A stretch of DNA of 64,000 nt, from NCBI GenBank assembly GCA_947585665.1, contig CANPXE010000009.1, positions 1 through 64,000 of the forward strand, written 5' to 3'. Origin of the DNA: an uncultured Bacilli bacterium. GTDB taxonomy: Bacteria; Bacillota_I; Bacilli_A; RF39; UBA660. Shown in pieces: positions 1 through 10,127 of this stretch. Both the position numbers and the translations under genes were made by a program. Below the pieces are notes generated by a model. That model saw nothing but the letters and a program-made list of their open reading frames with translations, was not told the DNA's origin and searched no databases. Position 1 is the stretch's first letter. Each line of letters begins with the position of its first letter.

Positions 1-100
1 AAATCTTTTTGGCGTGGGTTTCTTTTCCATTTATGACAAACTATTAAAAAGTACTTGACTTATTATAGTTAGCCTCCTTAAATAATTACAGTGTATTATA

Positions 101-270
101 CGCTAAAATATATATTTGTGTGAAAAGGTATTAAAAAAAAGAAATTATATAGTATAATTATTTTATAAAATAAAGGGATGGTTGGAAGTAGGTGCTATAT
201 GGAAAAAGAAATACAAAAGCCTAAGAAAAAGAAAAAAATAGATATTGATAGTACGATGAAAACACAACTT
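101..270 (+). repeat. Duplicated promoter/5' segment, copy 1
   Basis: This stretch matches 2099-2268 almost base for base. It covers the AT-rich upstream region with GTATAAT, the ribosome binding site and the first 24 codons of the DUF5305-like gene. The similarity stops abruptly just after codon 24. It is the truncated left copy of a local duplication that now brackets the ATPase gene at 687-1922. Confidence 0.9.
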
Positions 271-303
271 ATTAAAGGAGTAAACTTTGCAAGTTTTTGT
301 TAA
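199..303 (+). pseudogene. Truncated 5' copy of the DUF5305-like gene
   Basis: The reading frame starts MEKEIQKPKKKKKIDIDS, like the intact gene at 2197, with one early substitution (Ala to Thr). It loses homology after codon 24 and stops after 34 codons. The transmembrane and extracytoplasmic parts are missing, so it cannot make the parental protein. The preserved ribosome binding site (GTAGGTG) means a short peptide could still be translated upstream of the TTG-started ORF at 287, which it overlaps. I read it as a duplication relic. Confidence 0.8.
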
Positions 304-478
304 ATTCCCTGAAACTGAAGAAGGAATAAACCTATTTTTAAATAATATAGCAATATTTAAAGCAAAGTTATTATTAAAGAGTATTGAAAACATCAATGCA
401 AAAGATGAAATTAAGGATAAGGTTCTAAAAAAAGTACTTGAAATACTAGAAGAACAGTCAAATGATAGTGTTATTTAG
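287..478 (+). CDS. Small hypothetical protein (63 aa)
   Basis: The start is TTG, preceded six bases upstream by AAAGGAG (274-280), a good ribosome binding site. The product is a charged, probably helical protein beginning MQVFVKFPETEEGINL. I recognise no family. Its 3' two-thirds is repeated at 1936-2048, where the frame is broken by a stop. It lies directly after the truncated DUF5305 copy and before the ATPase promoter. The intact frame, the SD and a decayed second copy favour a real small gene, but no function can be given. Confidence 0.45.
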   Translation: MQVFVKFPETEEGINLFLNNIAIFKAKLLLKSIENINAKDEIKDKVLKKVLEILEEQSNDSVI

Positions 479-593
479 TTTTTAAGAATTTCTCTTATTT
501 TATAATAATTTTATTTGGATATTACATTATCGATATCTTTTTCATAGTTTAATTATTTGTATAAATGTTCCGTTTAAAGTGTAAAATTCGACA

Positions 594-640
594 GTTATCG
601 ACCATTTTATAATACACAATGCAAAAAAGTGGTCGATAAC
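594..640 (+). promoter_or_regulatory. 11-bp inverted repeat abutting a -35 box (operator candidate)
   Basis: The arms GTTATCGACCA (594-604) and TGGTCGATAAC (630-640) are perfect inverted repeats 25 bases apart. The right arm ends exactly where the -35 TTGACT begins. That placement, upstream of the transcription start, argues for a protein-binding operator rather than an RNA terminator. Confidence 0.6.
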
Positions 641-668
641 TTGACTTTTACTCTTTTTTTTGTATAAT
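641..668 (+). promoter_or_regulatory. SigA-type promoter of the ATPase gene
   Basis: TTGACT (641-646) and TATAAT (663-668) are separated by 16 bases and lie just upstream of the GTG start at 687. The GTG is preceded by TAGGTGA. Confidence 0.75.
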
Positions 669-686
669 TTAGTTAGGTGATTAAAT

Positions 687-1922
687 GTGAAAAATATATA
701 TAGAAGAGAAGAGTATTTAAATAAAATTAGAGGATTTTATGATGACACAATGATTAAAGTTATTACTGGTATAAGAAGATGTGGAAAGTCGTACTTCTTA
801 AAAAGTGTTATTGAGGAATTAAAAGAAAGAGGCGTTGAAGAGAAAAACATTATATATATCGAACTAGATAAGAAAGAGTACATAAACATAAAAAAACCTG
901 AACAATTAGAAAAGGAAATTGATAAATTAGTTCAAGATGATGATTTTAAATATCTTTTTATTGATGAAATACAAAATGTTGAAGGGTTTGAAACACTTAT
1001 AAATTCATATCGTGAAGATGGAAAATATTCAATATTTTTAACCGGTTCCAATTCATATCTATTGAGTGGAGAACTTGTTACTAAACTTACTGGTAGGTAT
1101 ATAGAAATAGAAATGTTTCCTTTGACGTTTTTTGAGTATGTTGATATGAAAAGATTTTTAGATAGAAATGTAGATTCAAACATATATCATGAATTTGAAG
1201 AATTTATACGAAATGGTGGTTTCCCTGGATCACTAGAATATGAAAACTATGACGATAGATTGTTATATACTAAAAATATAATCAATCAAATATTTGAGAA
1301 AGATATAAAAACACATAAAAAAATAAAGGATAAAGATTTATTTGAAATAATTGAAAAATTTGTTGTTAATAATTTTGGATCAATTATATCAATAGGTAAT
1401 ATATTTGACTATTTGGTTAATTATGAAAAAATTAATGTTGATAGAAGAACTATAAAAAATTATATAGAAGTTTTGGAAAATGCCAAAATAATATATCCAT
1501 GTGAATTATTTGATATAAAATCAAAGAAAGTTTTGGATGGAAATAAGAAATACTATTTAGCAGATTTAAGTATTTATTTTGCTTTGAATACTGATAATAG
1601 AATCAATTATGGACCAGTTCTTGAAAATGTTTTATATTCATATTTAAAAAGTAAAAATTATAGTTTAAGCGTTGGAAAAATTGGTAATTTAGAATGTGAT
1701 TTTATTGCTAGATACGGATTAGATAATTATTTTTACATTCAAGTTACTAAAAACATAGATGATCAAAAAACGGCGGAAAGAGAATATAAACCATTTTATG
1801 CAATTAAAGAATTGTATCCTAGATATCTTTTTGCTTTAGATTTAATTTTACAAAAAAATGTAGAAGGCATTAATAATGTTAATATAGTAGATTTTATTTA
1901 TAGTAATGAGAATTTGAAGTAG
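687..1922 (+). CDS. AAA ATPase with DUF4143-type C-terminus
   Basis: This 411-residue protein belongs to the AAA_14/DUF4143 group of stand-alone P-loop ATPases. The Walker A motif is GIRRCGKS (residues 28-35), Walker B is FIDE (91-94) and a sensor-like LTGSNSYLL follows near 118-126. The C-terminal third contains ECDFIA followed by YIQVT, the spacing of a PD-(D/E)XK nuclease-like fold often seen in this family. The start is GTG with TAGGTGA upstream. The family is common and variable in gut bacteria, but its role is poorly defined; defence or mobile-element functions have been suggested. The gene is monocistronic, has its own promoter and palindrome, and sits between duplicated fragments, so it looks like a later insertion. 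Confidence 0.85.
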   Translation: MKNIYRREEYLNKIRGFYDDTMIKVITGIRRCGKSYFLKSVIEELKERGVEEKNIIYIELDKKEYINIKKPEQLEKEIDKLVQDDDFKYLFIDEIQNVEGFETLINSYREDGKYSIFLTGSNSYLLSGELVTKLTGRYIEIEMFPLTFFEYVDMKRFLDRNVDSNIYHEFEEFIRNGGFPGSLEYENYDDRLLYTKNIINQIFEKDIKTHKKIKDKDLFEIIEKFVVNNFGSIISIGNIFDYLVNYEKINVDRRTIKNYIEVLENAKIIYPCELFDIKSKKVLDGNKKYYLADLSIYFALNTDNRINYGPVLENVLYSYLKSKNYSLSVGKIGNLECDFIARYGLDNYFYIQVTKNIDDQKTAEREYKPFYAIKELYPRYLFALDLILQKNVEGINNVNIVDFIYSNENLK

Positions 1923-1935
1923 TAATATATAACAT

Positions 1936-2048
1936 AAAACAAAGTTATTATTAAAGAGTATTGAAGATATTAATGTAAAAGATGAAGTTAAGGATAAGGT
2001 TTAGAAAAAGTACTTAATATTAGATGATTGGCAAATTGATAGTGTCAC
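1936..2048 (+). pseudogene. Decayed second copy of the 63-aa gene
   Basis: This segment aligns with 361-478 (the 3' part of the small gene at 287). An in-frame TAG and small deletions interrupt the frame after about 22 codons. No ribosome binding site or start is retained. It is the right-hand remnant of the duplication around the ATPase gene. Confidence 0.75.
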
Positions 2049-2098
2049 TTATTTTTCAAGCATTTTTTGAATTGCCTTTCTTTTTATGGAATAATTGT

Positions 2099-2268
2099 GC
2101 GTTAAATATATATTTGTGTGAAAAGGTATTAAAAAAAAGAAAATTATATAGTATAATTATTTTATAAAATAAAGGATAGTTGGAAGTAGGTGCTATATGG
2201 AAAAAGAGATACAAAAACCTAAGAAAAAGAAGAAAATAGATATTGATAGTGCTATGAAAACACAACTT
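2099..2268 (+). repeat. Duplicated promoter/5' segment, copy 2
   Basis: This copy belongs to the intact DUF5305-like gene. It is nearly identical to 101-270, including the AT-rich upstream region, GTATAAT, the SD and the first 24 codons. Confidence 0.9.
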
Positions 2269-3309
2269 GATATAAAAGGAAGAATGCTCATTAATGGTAT
2301 TATTATAGTCGTTTTATTCGTTGGTTCTATTTTTATGTATTTGATTGCTAGTAATGTAAGAATTGAAAATAGAAAAGCTATAATTAGTTATGGTGAAAAA
2401 AGTTCTATTTCTTATAGTGTTAATATTAAACCAGATAGTTTTTATCCAACAACTGTTCTTGGCATGAACCAACAGTATCCTGCTAATGCCATTGATAAAA
2501 TTAAAGTTAATTATAAATATACTTTTAATACTAATGAAAAAGGTAATTATCGTTATCGTTATTTCGCAACTGCTACTGTTATTGCTAATAATCGTGATGC
2601 TGTTAATGGCGAAAATCCTCTTTTGTTAAATAGATCTTTTCAATTAGAGAATCCGACAACAGGAGTCCAAAATGAAAACGATAAATATGAAGTTGAAAAA
2701 GAATATTTAATTGACTATGCTACTTATAATAACTTTGTTAATAAATATAAGAATAATTATGGTCTAACGATAAATGCTACTTTAAAAGTTACTTTTTACG
2801 TTGAAGTAATTGATGAATATAAAGATGTTGTCATAAATAGAACGCGTAATATGGATGTTAATATTCCACTTGCTAGTAATCCTATTTTTATAACGATAAC
2901 TAATCCCCAAGATATGAGTGAAACTATTTATGATGAAGATAGTTCAACTGTTAGTAGTACTATTTTAATTGTTTTCGCAACAATTATGTTGGTTGCTGGG
3001 GTTCTACTTCTTTTCCAAGAAGTTCATAAAGTCGTAAAGAGTGAAAAAGCGCAGTCCAAGTTCATCAGTTACATAAATAAAATAATAAGTGCTAATAGTG
3101 AAGTAATCATTAAAGTTAAAAATAAAATTAATCTTCAAGGTCATAACATTATTGAAGTAGAATCCATTGAACAATTATTAGATGCTCAAAACGAACTACA
3201 CATTCCAATTGCTTATTTTGAGGTTAAGAAGAATCGTGAAGGACATTTCGTCATCGTTAATGGCAAAGAAGCTTGGCGTTATATATATAGAGTTGAGGAA
3301 GATAAATAA
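2197..3309 (+). CDS. DUF5305-like two-pass membrane protein
   Basis: The 370-residue product has a Lys-rich cytoplasmic N-terminus, one hydrophobic helix near residues 32-52 (INGIIIVVLFVGSIFMYLIA), and an extracytoplasmic domain of about 210 residues rich in beta-strand-like sequence. A second helix follows near 265-285, then a cytoplasmic tail. This order and the strand-rich exposed domain match what I recall of the DUF5305 family, whose function is unknown. The start ATG follows GGAAGTAGGTG. The gene's 5' end is duplicated at 101-270. It is followed by a separate promoter (TATAAT at 3345-3350) for pcrA. Confidence 0.7.
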   Translation: MEKEIQKPKKKKKIDIDSAMKTQLDIKGRMLINGIIIVVLFVGSIFMYLIASNVRIENRKAIISYGEKSSISYSVNIKPDSFYPTTVLGMNQQYPANAIDKIKVNYKYTFNTNEKGNYRYRYFATATVIANNRDAVNGENPLLLNRSFQLENPTTGVQNENDKYEVEKEYLIDYATYNNFVNKYKNNYGLTINATLKVTFYVEVIDEYKDVVINRTRNMDVNIPLASNPIFITITNPQDMSETIYDEDSSTVSSTILIVFATIMLVAGVLLLFQEVHKVVKSEKAQSKFISYINKIISANSEVIIKVKNKINLQGHNIIEVESIEQLLDAQNELHIPIAYFEVKKNREGHFVIVNGKEAWRYIYRVEEDK

Positions 3310-3377
3310 TCTTTCTCTTTTTATTTAATTTAATCGCAGAATAAGGTATAATTAAAGAGGAAAGGTAGGTTAGAAGT

Positions 3378-5474
3378 ATGAACCTAGATGAACTCAACAA
3401 AGAACAAAAAGAGGCTGTACTTACAACCGAAGGACCAATTCTTGTTCTAGCGGGGGCAGGAAGTGGGAAAACTAAAGTTTTAACAACGAAGATTGCTTAT
3501 TTAATCGAAGAAAAAGGAATAAATCCTTATAATATATTAGCTATTACTTTTACTAATAAAGCTGCCCAAGAAATGCAAAACAGATTATATAAATTAGTTG
3601 GTGATAAAGCAAGAGGAAGTCAAGTATCAACATTTCATTCATTTGGTCTTAAAATTTTACGTGAGAATTGTGATAAATTAGGATATAGTTCTAATTTTAT
3701 TATTATGGATAGTGATGATTCTCTAACTGTTGTAAAAAAAATATTAAAAGAATTAAATCTTGATTCTAAAATATATAATCCTAATGCTATTAGAAATAAA
3801 ATAAGTAGTTCCAAGAATGAACTCGTTAGTCCAGAAGCTTATGCTAAGTTTGCCATTGGAGACTTTGAAAAAGTTGTATTAAGAGTCTATGAAAAGTATG
3901 AAAAGACTTTAAAACGTAATAATTCAATTGATTTTGATGATTTATTGATACTACCAATTAAATTATTTAAAGAACATCCATATACCTTAGAGAAGTATCA
4001 AGAGCGTTTTAAATATATTTTAATTGATGAGTATCAAGATACTAATGAAGCCCAATACATTCTTACTAAGATGATAAGTGCTAAATATAAAAATATTTGT
4101 TGTGTTGGTGATAATGATCAATCAATTTATAGTTTTAGAGGGGCTAATTATCGTAATATCTTAAATTTTGAAAAAGATTATGCTAATGCGAAAGTAATAA
4201 AACTAGAACAGAATTATCGTTCAACTTCAACTATTTTGGATGCCGCTAATTGTGTTATTCGTAATAATACGGAAAGAAAAGATAAGAATTTGTGGTCAAC
4301 GAAGGGTGAAGGTGAAAAGATTAATTATTTCCGTGCTTTTAATGAAAAAGATGAAGCTTTTTATGTCATCCGTGAAATAAAGAATTTAATAAATCGTGGT
4401 ATTGAGTATGAAAACATTGCCGTTATTTATCGTACTAATGCCCAGTCACACGTTTTAGAAGAAGAATTTTTAAAAGAAAATATTCCTTATCGCATCGTTG
4501 GGGGAACAGGTTTCTATAGTCGTAAAGAAATTAAAGACTTATTGGCTTATTTAAGACTAATTCATAATGAAAAAGATAATGTCAGTCTAACGCGTGTCAT
4601 CAATGTTCCTAAGCGTGGTATTGGCTTAAAGACCATTAGTAATTTAAGTGAGAAAGCTGATTCTTTAGATACTAGCATTTATGAAGTTATTACATCAGGA
4701 AAAGAATTTGCTTTTAAAGAAATGATTGAAGATTTAAAAAGAGTTTCGAAAGATTTAACACTTACGGAATTGGTTGATAAAATTTTAGATGTGACAGGAA
4801 TTCGTCAAGAATATGAACAAGAAAAGACTTTAGAAGCTGATATAAGACTAGAGAACTTGGAAGAATTTAAATCCATTACTAAGAGTTTTGAGGAACGTGA
4901 AGGTAATGTTTCTTTGGAAGATTTCTTACTAGAAATAAGTCTTTTAACTGATGTCCAAGATTATCGTGATGACCCCAATCGTGTTAGTCTCATGACGGTT
5001 CATTCAGTTAAGGGTCTAGAGTTTGATTACGTCTTCGTAGTAGGACTTGAAGAAGGGATTTTTCCACACATCAACTCTTTAATGGATAATAGTGAATTAG
5101 AGGAAGAGCGAAGACTGTGTTATGTAGCGATTACGCGTGCTAAAGAACAATTATATTTAGTAAATAGTCGCATGCGTACTCTTTTTGGTAAAGAACAGTC
5201 TAATCCCGCTAGTCGTTTTATTAGTGAGATTGATTCTAACTTGTTGAATAAAGCCTTTAAAGAACAAGAACAACAAACAGTTGAAAAAATAGATAAAGAA
5301 GAAATGATGCATAAAGAAGAGGTTGACTATCAAGTAGGTGATTTTGTTTATCATGATACTTTTGGTCAAGGAAAAGTCTTAGAACTAAATGATAAACTTA
5401 TTACTATTGCTTTTAAACATCCATATGGAATAAAAAAACTTATGAAGAATCATAAAAGTCTAAACAAAATATAG
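3378..5474 (+). CDS. pcrA: ATP-dependent DNA helicase PcrA/UvrD type
   Basis: This superfamily 1A 3'-5' helicase acts in nucleotide excision repair, in clearing protein roadblocks and in plasmid replication. The Walker A is GAGSGKT (26-32). DEYQDTN, GDNDQSIYSFRGA and QNYRST follow in order, and VHSVKGLEFD with AITRAKEQLYL lie in the C-terminal half. At 698 residues it is slightly shorter than Bacillus PcrA but complete, with a C-terminal Tudor-like segment (GQGKVLEL) that in PcrA contacts RNA polymerase. The ATG at 3378 follows AGGTAGG. It is probably co-transcribed with the nucleotidyltransferase 16 bases downstream and with ligA, the usual partner of pcrA in Firmicutes. Confidence 0.95.
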   Translation: MNLDELNKEQKEAVLTTEGPILVLAGAGSGKTKVLTTKIAYLIEEKGINPYNILAITFTNKAAQEMQNRLYKLVGDKARGSQVSTFHSFGLKILRENCDKLGYSSNFIIMDSDDSLTVVKKILKELNLDSKIYNPNAIRNKISSSKNELVSPEAYAKFAIGDFEKVVLRVYEKYEKTLKRNNSIDFDDLLILPIKLFKEHPYTLEKYQERFKYILIDEYQDTNEAQYILTKMISAKYKNICCVGDNDQSIYSFRGANYRNILNFEKDYANAKVIKLEQNYRSTSTILDAANCVIRNNTERKDKNLWSTKGEGEKINYFRAFNEKDEAFYVIREIKNLINRGIEYENIAVIYRTNAQSHVLEEEFLKENIPYRIVGGTGFYSRKEIKDLLAYLRLIHNEKDNVSLTRVINVPKRGIGLKTISNLSEKADSLDTSIYEVITSGKEFAFKEMIEDLKRVSKDLTLTELVDKILDVTGIRQEYEQEKTLEADIRLENLEEFKSITKSFEEREGNVSLEDFLLEISLLTDVQDYRDDPNRVSLMTVHSVKGLEFDYVFVVGLEEGIFPHINSLMDNSELEEERRLCYVAITRAKEQLYLVNSRMRTLFGKEQSNPASRFISEIDSNLLNKAFKEQEQQTVEKIDKEEMMHKEEVDYQVGDFVYHDTFGQGKVLELNDKLITIAFKHPYGIKKLMKNHKSLNKI

Positions 5475-5490
5475 TTTGTGAGGTGTAAAT

Positions 5491-6408
5491 ATGGAAGATG
5501 ATTTAACTTTACTCATTATGGCAGCTGGTATGGGATCAAGATTTGGTGGTTTAAAACAGATAGAACCAGTTGGACCAAATGGAGAATTCATTATTGACTA
5601 TTCAATTTATGACGCTATTAAAGCGGACTTTAAAAAAGTAGTTTTCATTATTAAAGAAGAAATTTATGATGCCTTTAAAGAAACAATTGGCAAAAGAGTC
5701 GAAAAACAAAATATTGAAGTTGATTATGTCTTTCAAAGAGTTACGGATATTCCCGAACTCTATAGTAATTTAACTGATCGTGAAAAGCCTTGGGGAACAG
5801 CACACGCTATTCTAGCGGCTAAAGATGTCATTAAAGGAAATTTTGCGGTCATAAATGCGGATGATTTTTATGGAAGAGATGCTTATATGACGATTGCTAA
5901 GTATTTAAAAACTATTGAAACAAGAGAAAAATTACCTTTTGCTATGGTTGGTTATGAAATAAGTAAAACTTTGACGGAAAATGGATCAGTTAAGCGTGGT
6001 GTTTGTGAAGAAAAAGATGGTTATTTGACAAAGATAATTGAAAGTAAAGTTGAAAGAGTAAATGGTCAAGTTCTAGTTAGTCCATTAGACAATAGTCCAT
6101 CTTTTGTCGTTCCTGATGATTATCTTGTTTCTATGAATCTTTTTGGCTTTACGAAAGATTTATTTCCTATCCTGGAAGAGAAATTAGTTACATTTTTGGA
6201 AAAGAATAAAGATGATTATCAAAACTGTGAATATTTAATACCAGAAGTGTTATTTGAGACGATTGAAGAAGAGCGCGTGGAAGTAAAAGTTTTGCCAACG
6301 ACAGCTCATTGGTATGGTGTTACTTATCGTGAAGATAAAGATAGTGTTGTGAAAGCTATCGAAGAAATGATTAAAAGTGGAGAATATCCTTCTGATCTAT
6401 GGGATTAA
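5491..6408 (+). CDS. Sugar-phosphate nucleotidyltransferase-like protein
   Basis: This 305-residue NTP_transferase-fold protein starts with the signature LLIMAAGMGSRFGGLKQ, a variant of the G-X-G-T/S-R nucleotide loop followed by the catalytic Lys. INADDFYG near residues 127-134 supplies the metal-binding Asp. Related proteins transfer NMP to sugar or alcohol phosphates, but the substrate cannot be read here. It differs from GalU and RmlA in the GGLKQ loop, so I do not assign either. It lies between pcrA and ligA with short spacers and a strong SD (GAGGTG), so it is probably expressed with DNA-repair genes without sharing their function. Confidence 0.8.
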   Translation: MEDDLTLLIMAAGMGSRFGGLKQIEPVGPNGEFIIDYSIYDAIKADFKKVVFIIKEEIYDAFKETIGKRVEKQNIEVDYVFQRVTDIPELYSNLTDREKPWGTAHAILAAKDVIKGNFAVINADDFYGRDAYMTIAKYLKTIETREKLPFAMVGYEISKTLTENGSVKRGVCEEKDGYLTKIIESKVERVNGQVLVSPLDNSPSFVVPDDYLVSMNLFGFTKDLFPILEEKLVTFLEKNKDDYQNCEYLIPEVLFETIEEERVEVKVLPTTAHWYGVTYREDKDSVVKAIEEMIKSGEYPSDLWD

Positions 6409-6452
6409 TATAATTTTATAAAGATATTTTGATATAATAATAGATAGGGTGA

Positions 6453-8447
<1,995 letters not shown>

Positions 8448-8498
8448 TTGATTATATGTTATAATAAAGGCAATAAATATGGAAAGGACTGATGTTAT

Positions 8499-9410
8499 AT
8501 GTTTCTAGCAATATGTGAAACAAGTGCTTCATTGTCTACTATTTTAGTAGCAAAGCGTGTAATTGAAATTATTGGAGTAGTTGTTCCTATAATTTTAATA
8601 ATTATGTGTGCTGTTGATTTACTAAAACAAGTTATTAATCCTGATATGAAAGACTATTCAAAATTGACAAAGAGAATATTCGCAGCTTCTTGTATTTTTT
8701 TCATTCCAACAATTGTCAGTTTATTACTTGATTTAGTTGGAACAACAGATTTTTCGGCAACTAGATGTTGGACTGATGCCAATGCTAGTACTATCGAGTT
8801 TTTAAGTAAACAAGAAAAAGCTGAAAAAGAAGCTGAAGAAAAAGCTAAGGCTGATGAAAATGCTGAAGCTAAAAGAAAGCGTGAAGAACAAGCTCGTATC
8901 CGTGAAGAGATAAGAAAAGAAAATGAAGAAGAAGCGCAACAAGCTGGACAAAATGGTAAAGATGGTCTAGTAATTGTCAAAGATGATGTCTTTTACTATC
9001 CTTGTGACAATAGTAAAAATGGTACTGCAGCATCAAAAGGTTCTGCACCATATGGTTATGTAAAACCATTTTATGATAAATTAGTTGCCTTTACTAAAGC
9101 CGCTCAAGCTGCTGGTGTTAGACTTCAAATGAGTACTACTGATTGTTATGAAGGAATAACTGGTGTGTGTGGTGCTTGGCGTTCTCGTTCTAGTCAAGAT
9201 TATGCTTGGCATTGTTATAAAACAAAAAGCTGTAACAATGGTAATTTAGCTGCCTATCCTGGAACTTCAAGACATGGTTGGGGAATTGCTTCTGATATGT
9301 CAAGTTCAAATTGGTCTTGGGCTCATGCGCATGCTAAAGAGTATGGCTTAACTTTCCCTATTCCTAGTGAAGATTGGCATGTTGAACCATTGAATATCAA
9401 ATGCTATTAG
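8499..9410 (+). CDS. Pilin-like two-TM domain fused to VanY-type D-Ala-D-Ala carboxypeptidase
   Basis: Residues 1-85 carry two hydrophobic helices (KRVIEIIGVVVPIILIIM, then KRIFAASCIFFIPTIVSLLL). They are arranged like the small VirB2/TrbC or Mbov_0395-type pilin-like proteins of uncultured Firmicutes. A charged Glu/Lys/Ala-rich probable coiled coil follows (about 100-145). The C-terminal domain has the M15B zinc sites SRHGWGIASD and EDWHVE. The peptidase would trim cell-wall stem peptides outside the membrane. There are paired cysteines in the exposed domain. The fusion of a pilin-like anchor to a peptidase is unusual. The ATG follows GGAAAGGACTGAT. Confidence 0.8.
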   Translation: MFLAICETSASLSTILVAKRVIEIIGVVVPIILIIMCAVDLLKQVINPDMKDYSKLTKRIFAASCIFFIPTIVSLLLDLVGTTDFSATRCWTDANASTIEFLSKQEKAEKEAEEKAKADENAEAKRKREEQARIREEIRKENEEEAQQAGQNGKDGLVIVKDDVFYYPCDNSKNGTAASKGSAPYGYVKPFYDKLVAFTKAAQAAGVRLQMSTTDCYEGITGVCGAWRSRSSQDYAWHCYKTKSCNNGNLAAYPGTSRHGWGIASDMSSSNWSWAHAHAKEYGLTFPIPSEDWHVEPLNIKCY

Positions 9411-9419
9411 GTGAAAAGT

Positions 9420-10097
9420 ATGAAAAAAGAAAAGAATAATAAGAAAACTTTAATTATTGTCCTTGTTGTCTTTGTTATATTAACAATTATTTTATTAGTC
9501 TTAAAAAATAATACAAGTCATGAAAAAGCCCTAACTAATTACGAATACATCATTGAAAAAGAGACCAATTATAGTGATGATGAGAGTAAAGGTAATTTAC
9601 CAGTTGTTAATTTAAAAGGAAAAGATATTGAAAAAATAAATGATGAAATAATGAAAAACTATTATGATATTGGTTATTTAGATGAATATCATTATCAATA
9701 TGAATATAGTGTTTTTGAAGATATTCTTTCTCTAAGAATTGATATCACTAATATTGATGGTACTGAATATGGAACATCTACTATTTATACTTATAATATC
9801 AATATCAATGATGGAACAATGTTAAGTAATCAAGATTTACTTGATCATTTCGAAATAACAGGAAATATTATTGATAAAAAAATAGAAGAAAAATTTAAAG
9901 ATTTTTATCAACAAGATGAATTAAAAGATACTATTGATTACAATGATTATCTTGTTTCATTAGGATATGATAAAACAAAAAATAAATTATTTATTCGAGA
10001 TAATACTTTATATGTACGTATGACTTTTAAAGGACTAACGAAAAGTTTATTGACTTATAAAGGAAATATTTACGAAGTTAAAATTCAAGAATTATAA
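9420..10097 (+). CDS. Membrane-anchored protein, DUF3298/PdaC-like exposed domain
   Basis: I place the start at ATG 9420, six bases after AGGTGA. An in-frame GTG at 9411 lies inside that SD. The product has about 225 residues, a Lys-rich N-terminus and a single signal-anchor helix (TLIIVLVVFVILTIILLVL). The extracytoplasmic domain carries NGTxx-type turns and DLLDHFEI. Its pattern resembles DUF4163/DUF3298 domains found on cell-wall deacetylases, but no catalytic domain follows, so this is weak. It directly follows the VanY-like gene (stop and SD overlap), which suggests a shared cell-envelope role. A bidirectional terminator follows. Confidence 0.6.
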   Translation: MKKEKNNKKTLIIVLVVFVILTIILLVLKNNTSHEKALTNYEYIIEKETNYSDDESKGNLPVVNLKGKDIEKINDEIMKNYYDIGYLDEYHYQYEYSVFEDILSLRIDITNIDGTEYGTSTIYTYNININDGTMLSNQDLLDHFEITGNIIDKKIEEKFKDFYQQDELKDTIDYNDYLVSLGYDKTKNKLFIRDNTLYVRMTFKGLTKSLLTYKGNIYEVKIQEL

Positions 10098-10099
10098 AA

Positions 10100-10127
10100 C
10101 CATTTCATTTAGAAATGGTCTTTTTTA
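10100..10127 (+). terminator. Bidirectional terminator
   Basis: The stem ACCATTTC/GAAATGGT with a 5-base loop is followed by T7 on the plus strand. It separates convergent genes, and the stop codon of the minus-strand gene lies inside it. Confidence 0.8.

Noticed and set aside
594-640. Palindrome before the ATPase as a rho-independent terminator of the upstream small gene
   Set aside because: The arms are 25 bases apart with no T run directly after the right arm. The right arm abuts the -35 box, so operator is the better reading.
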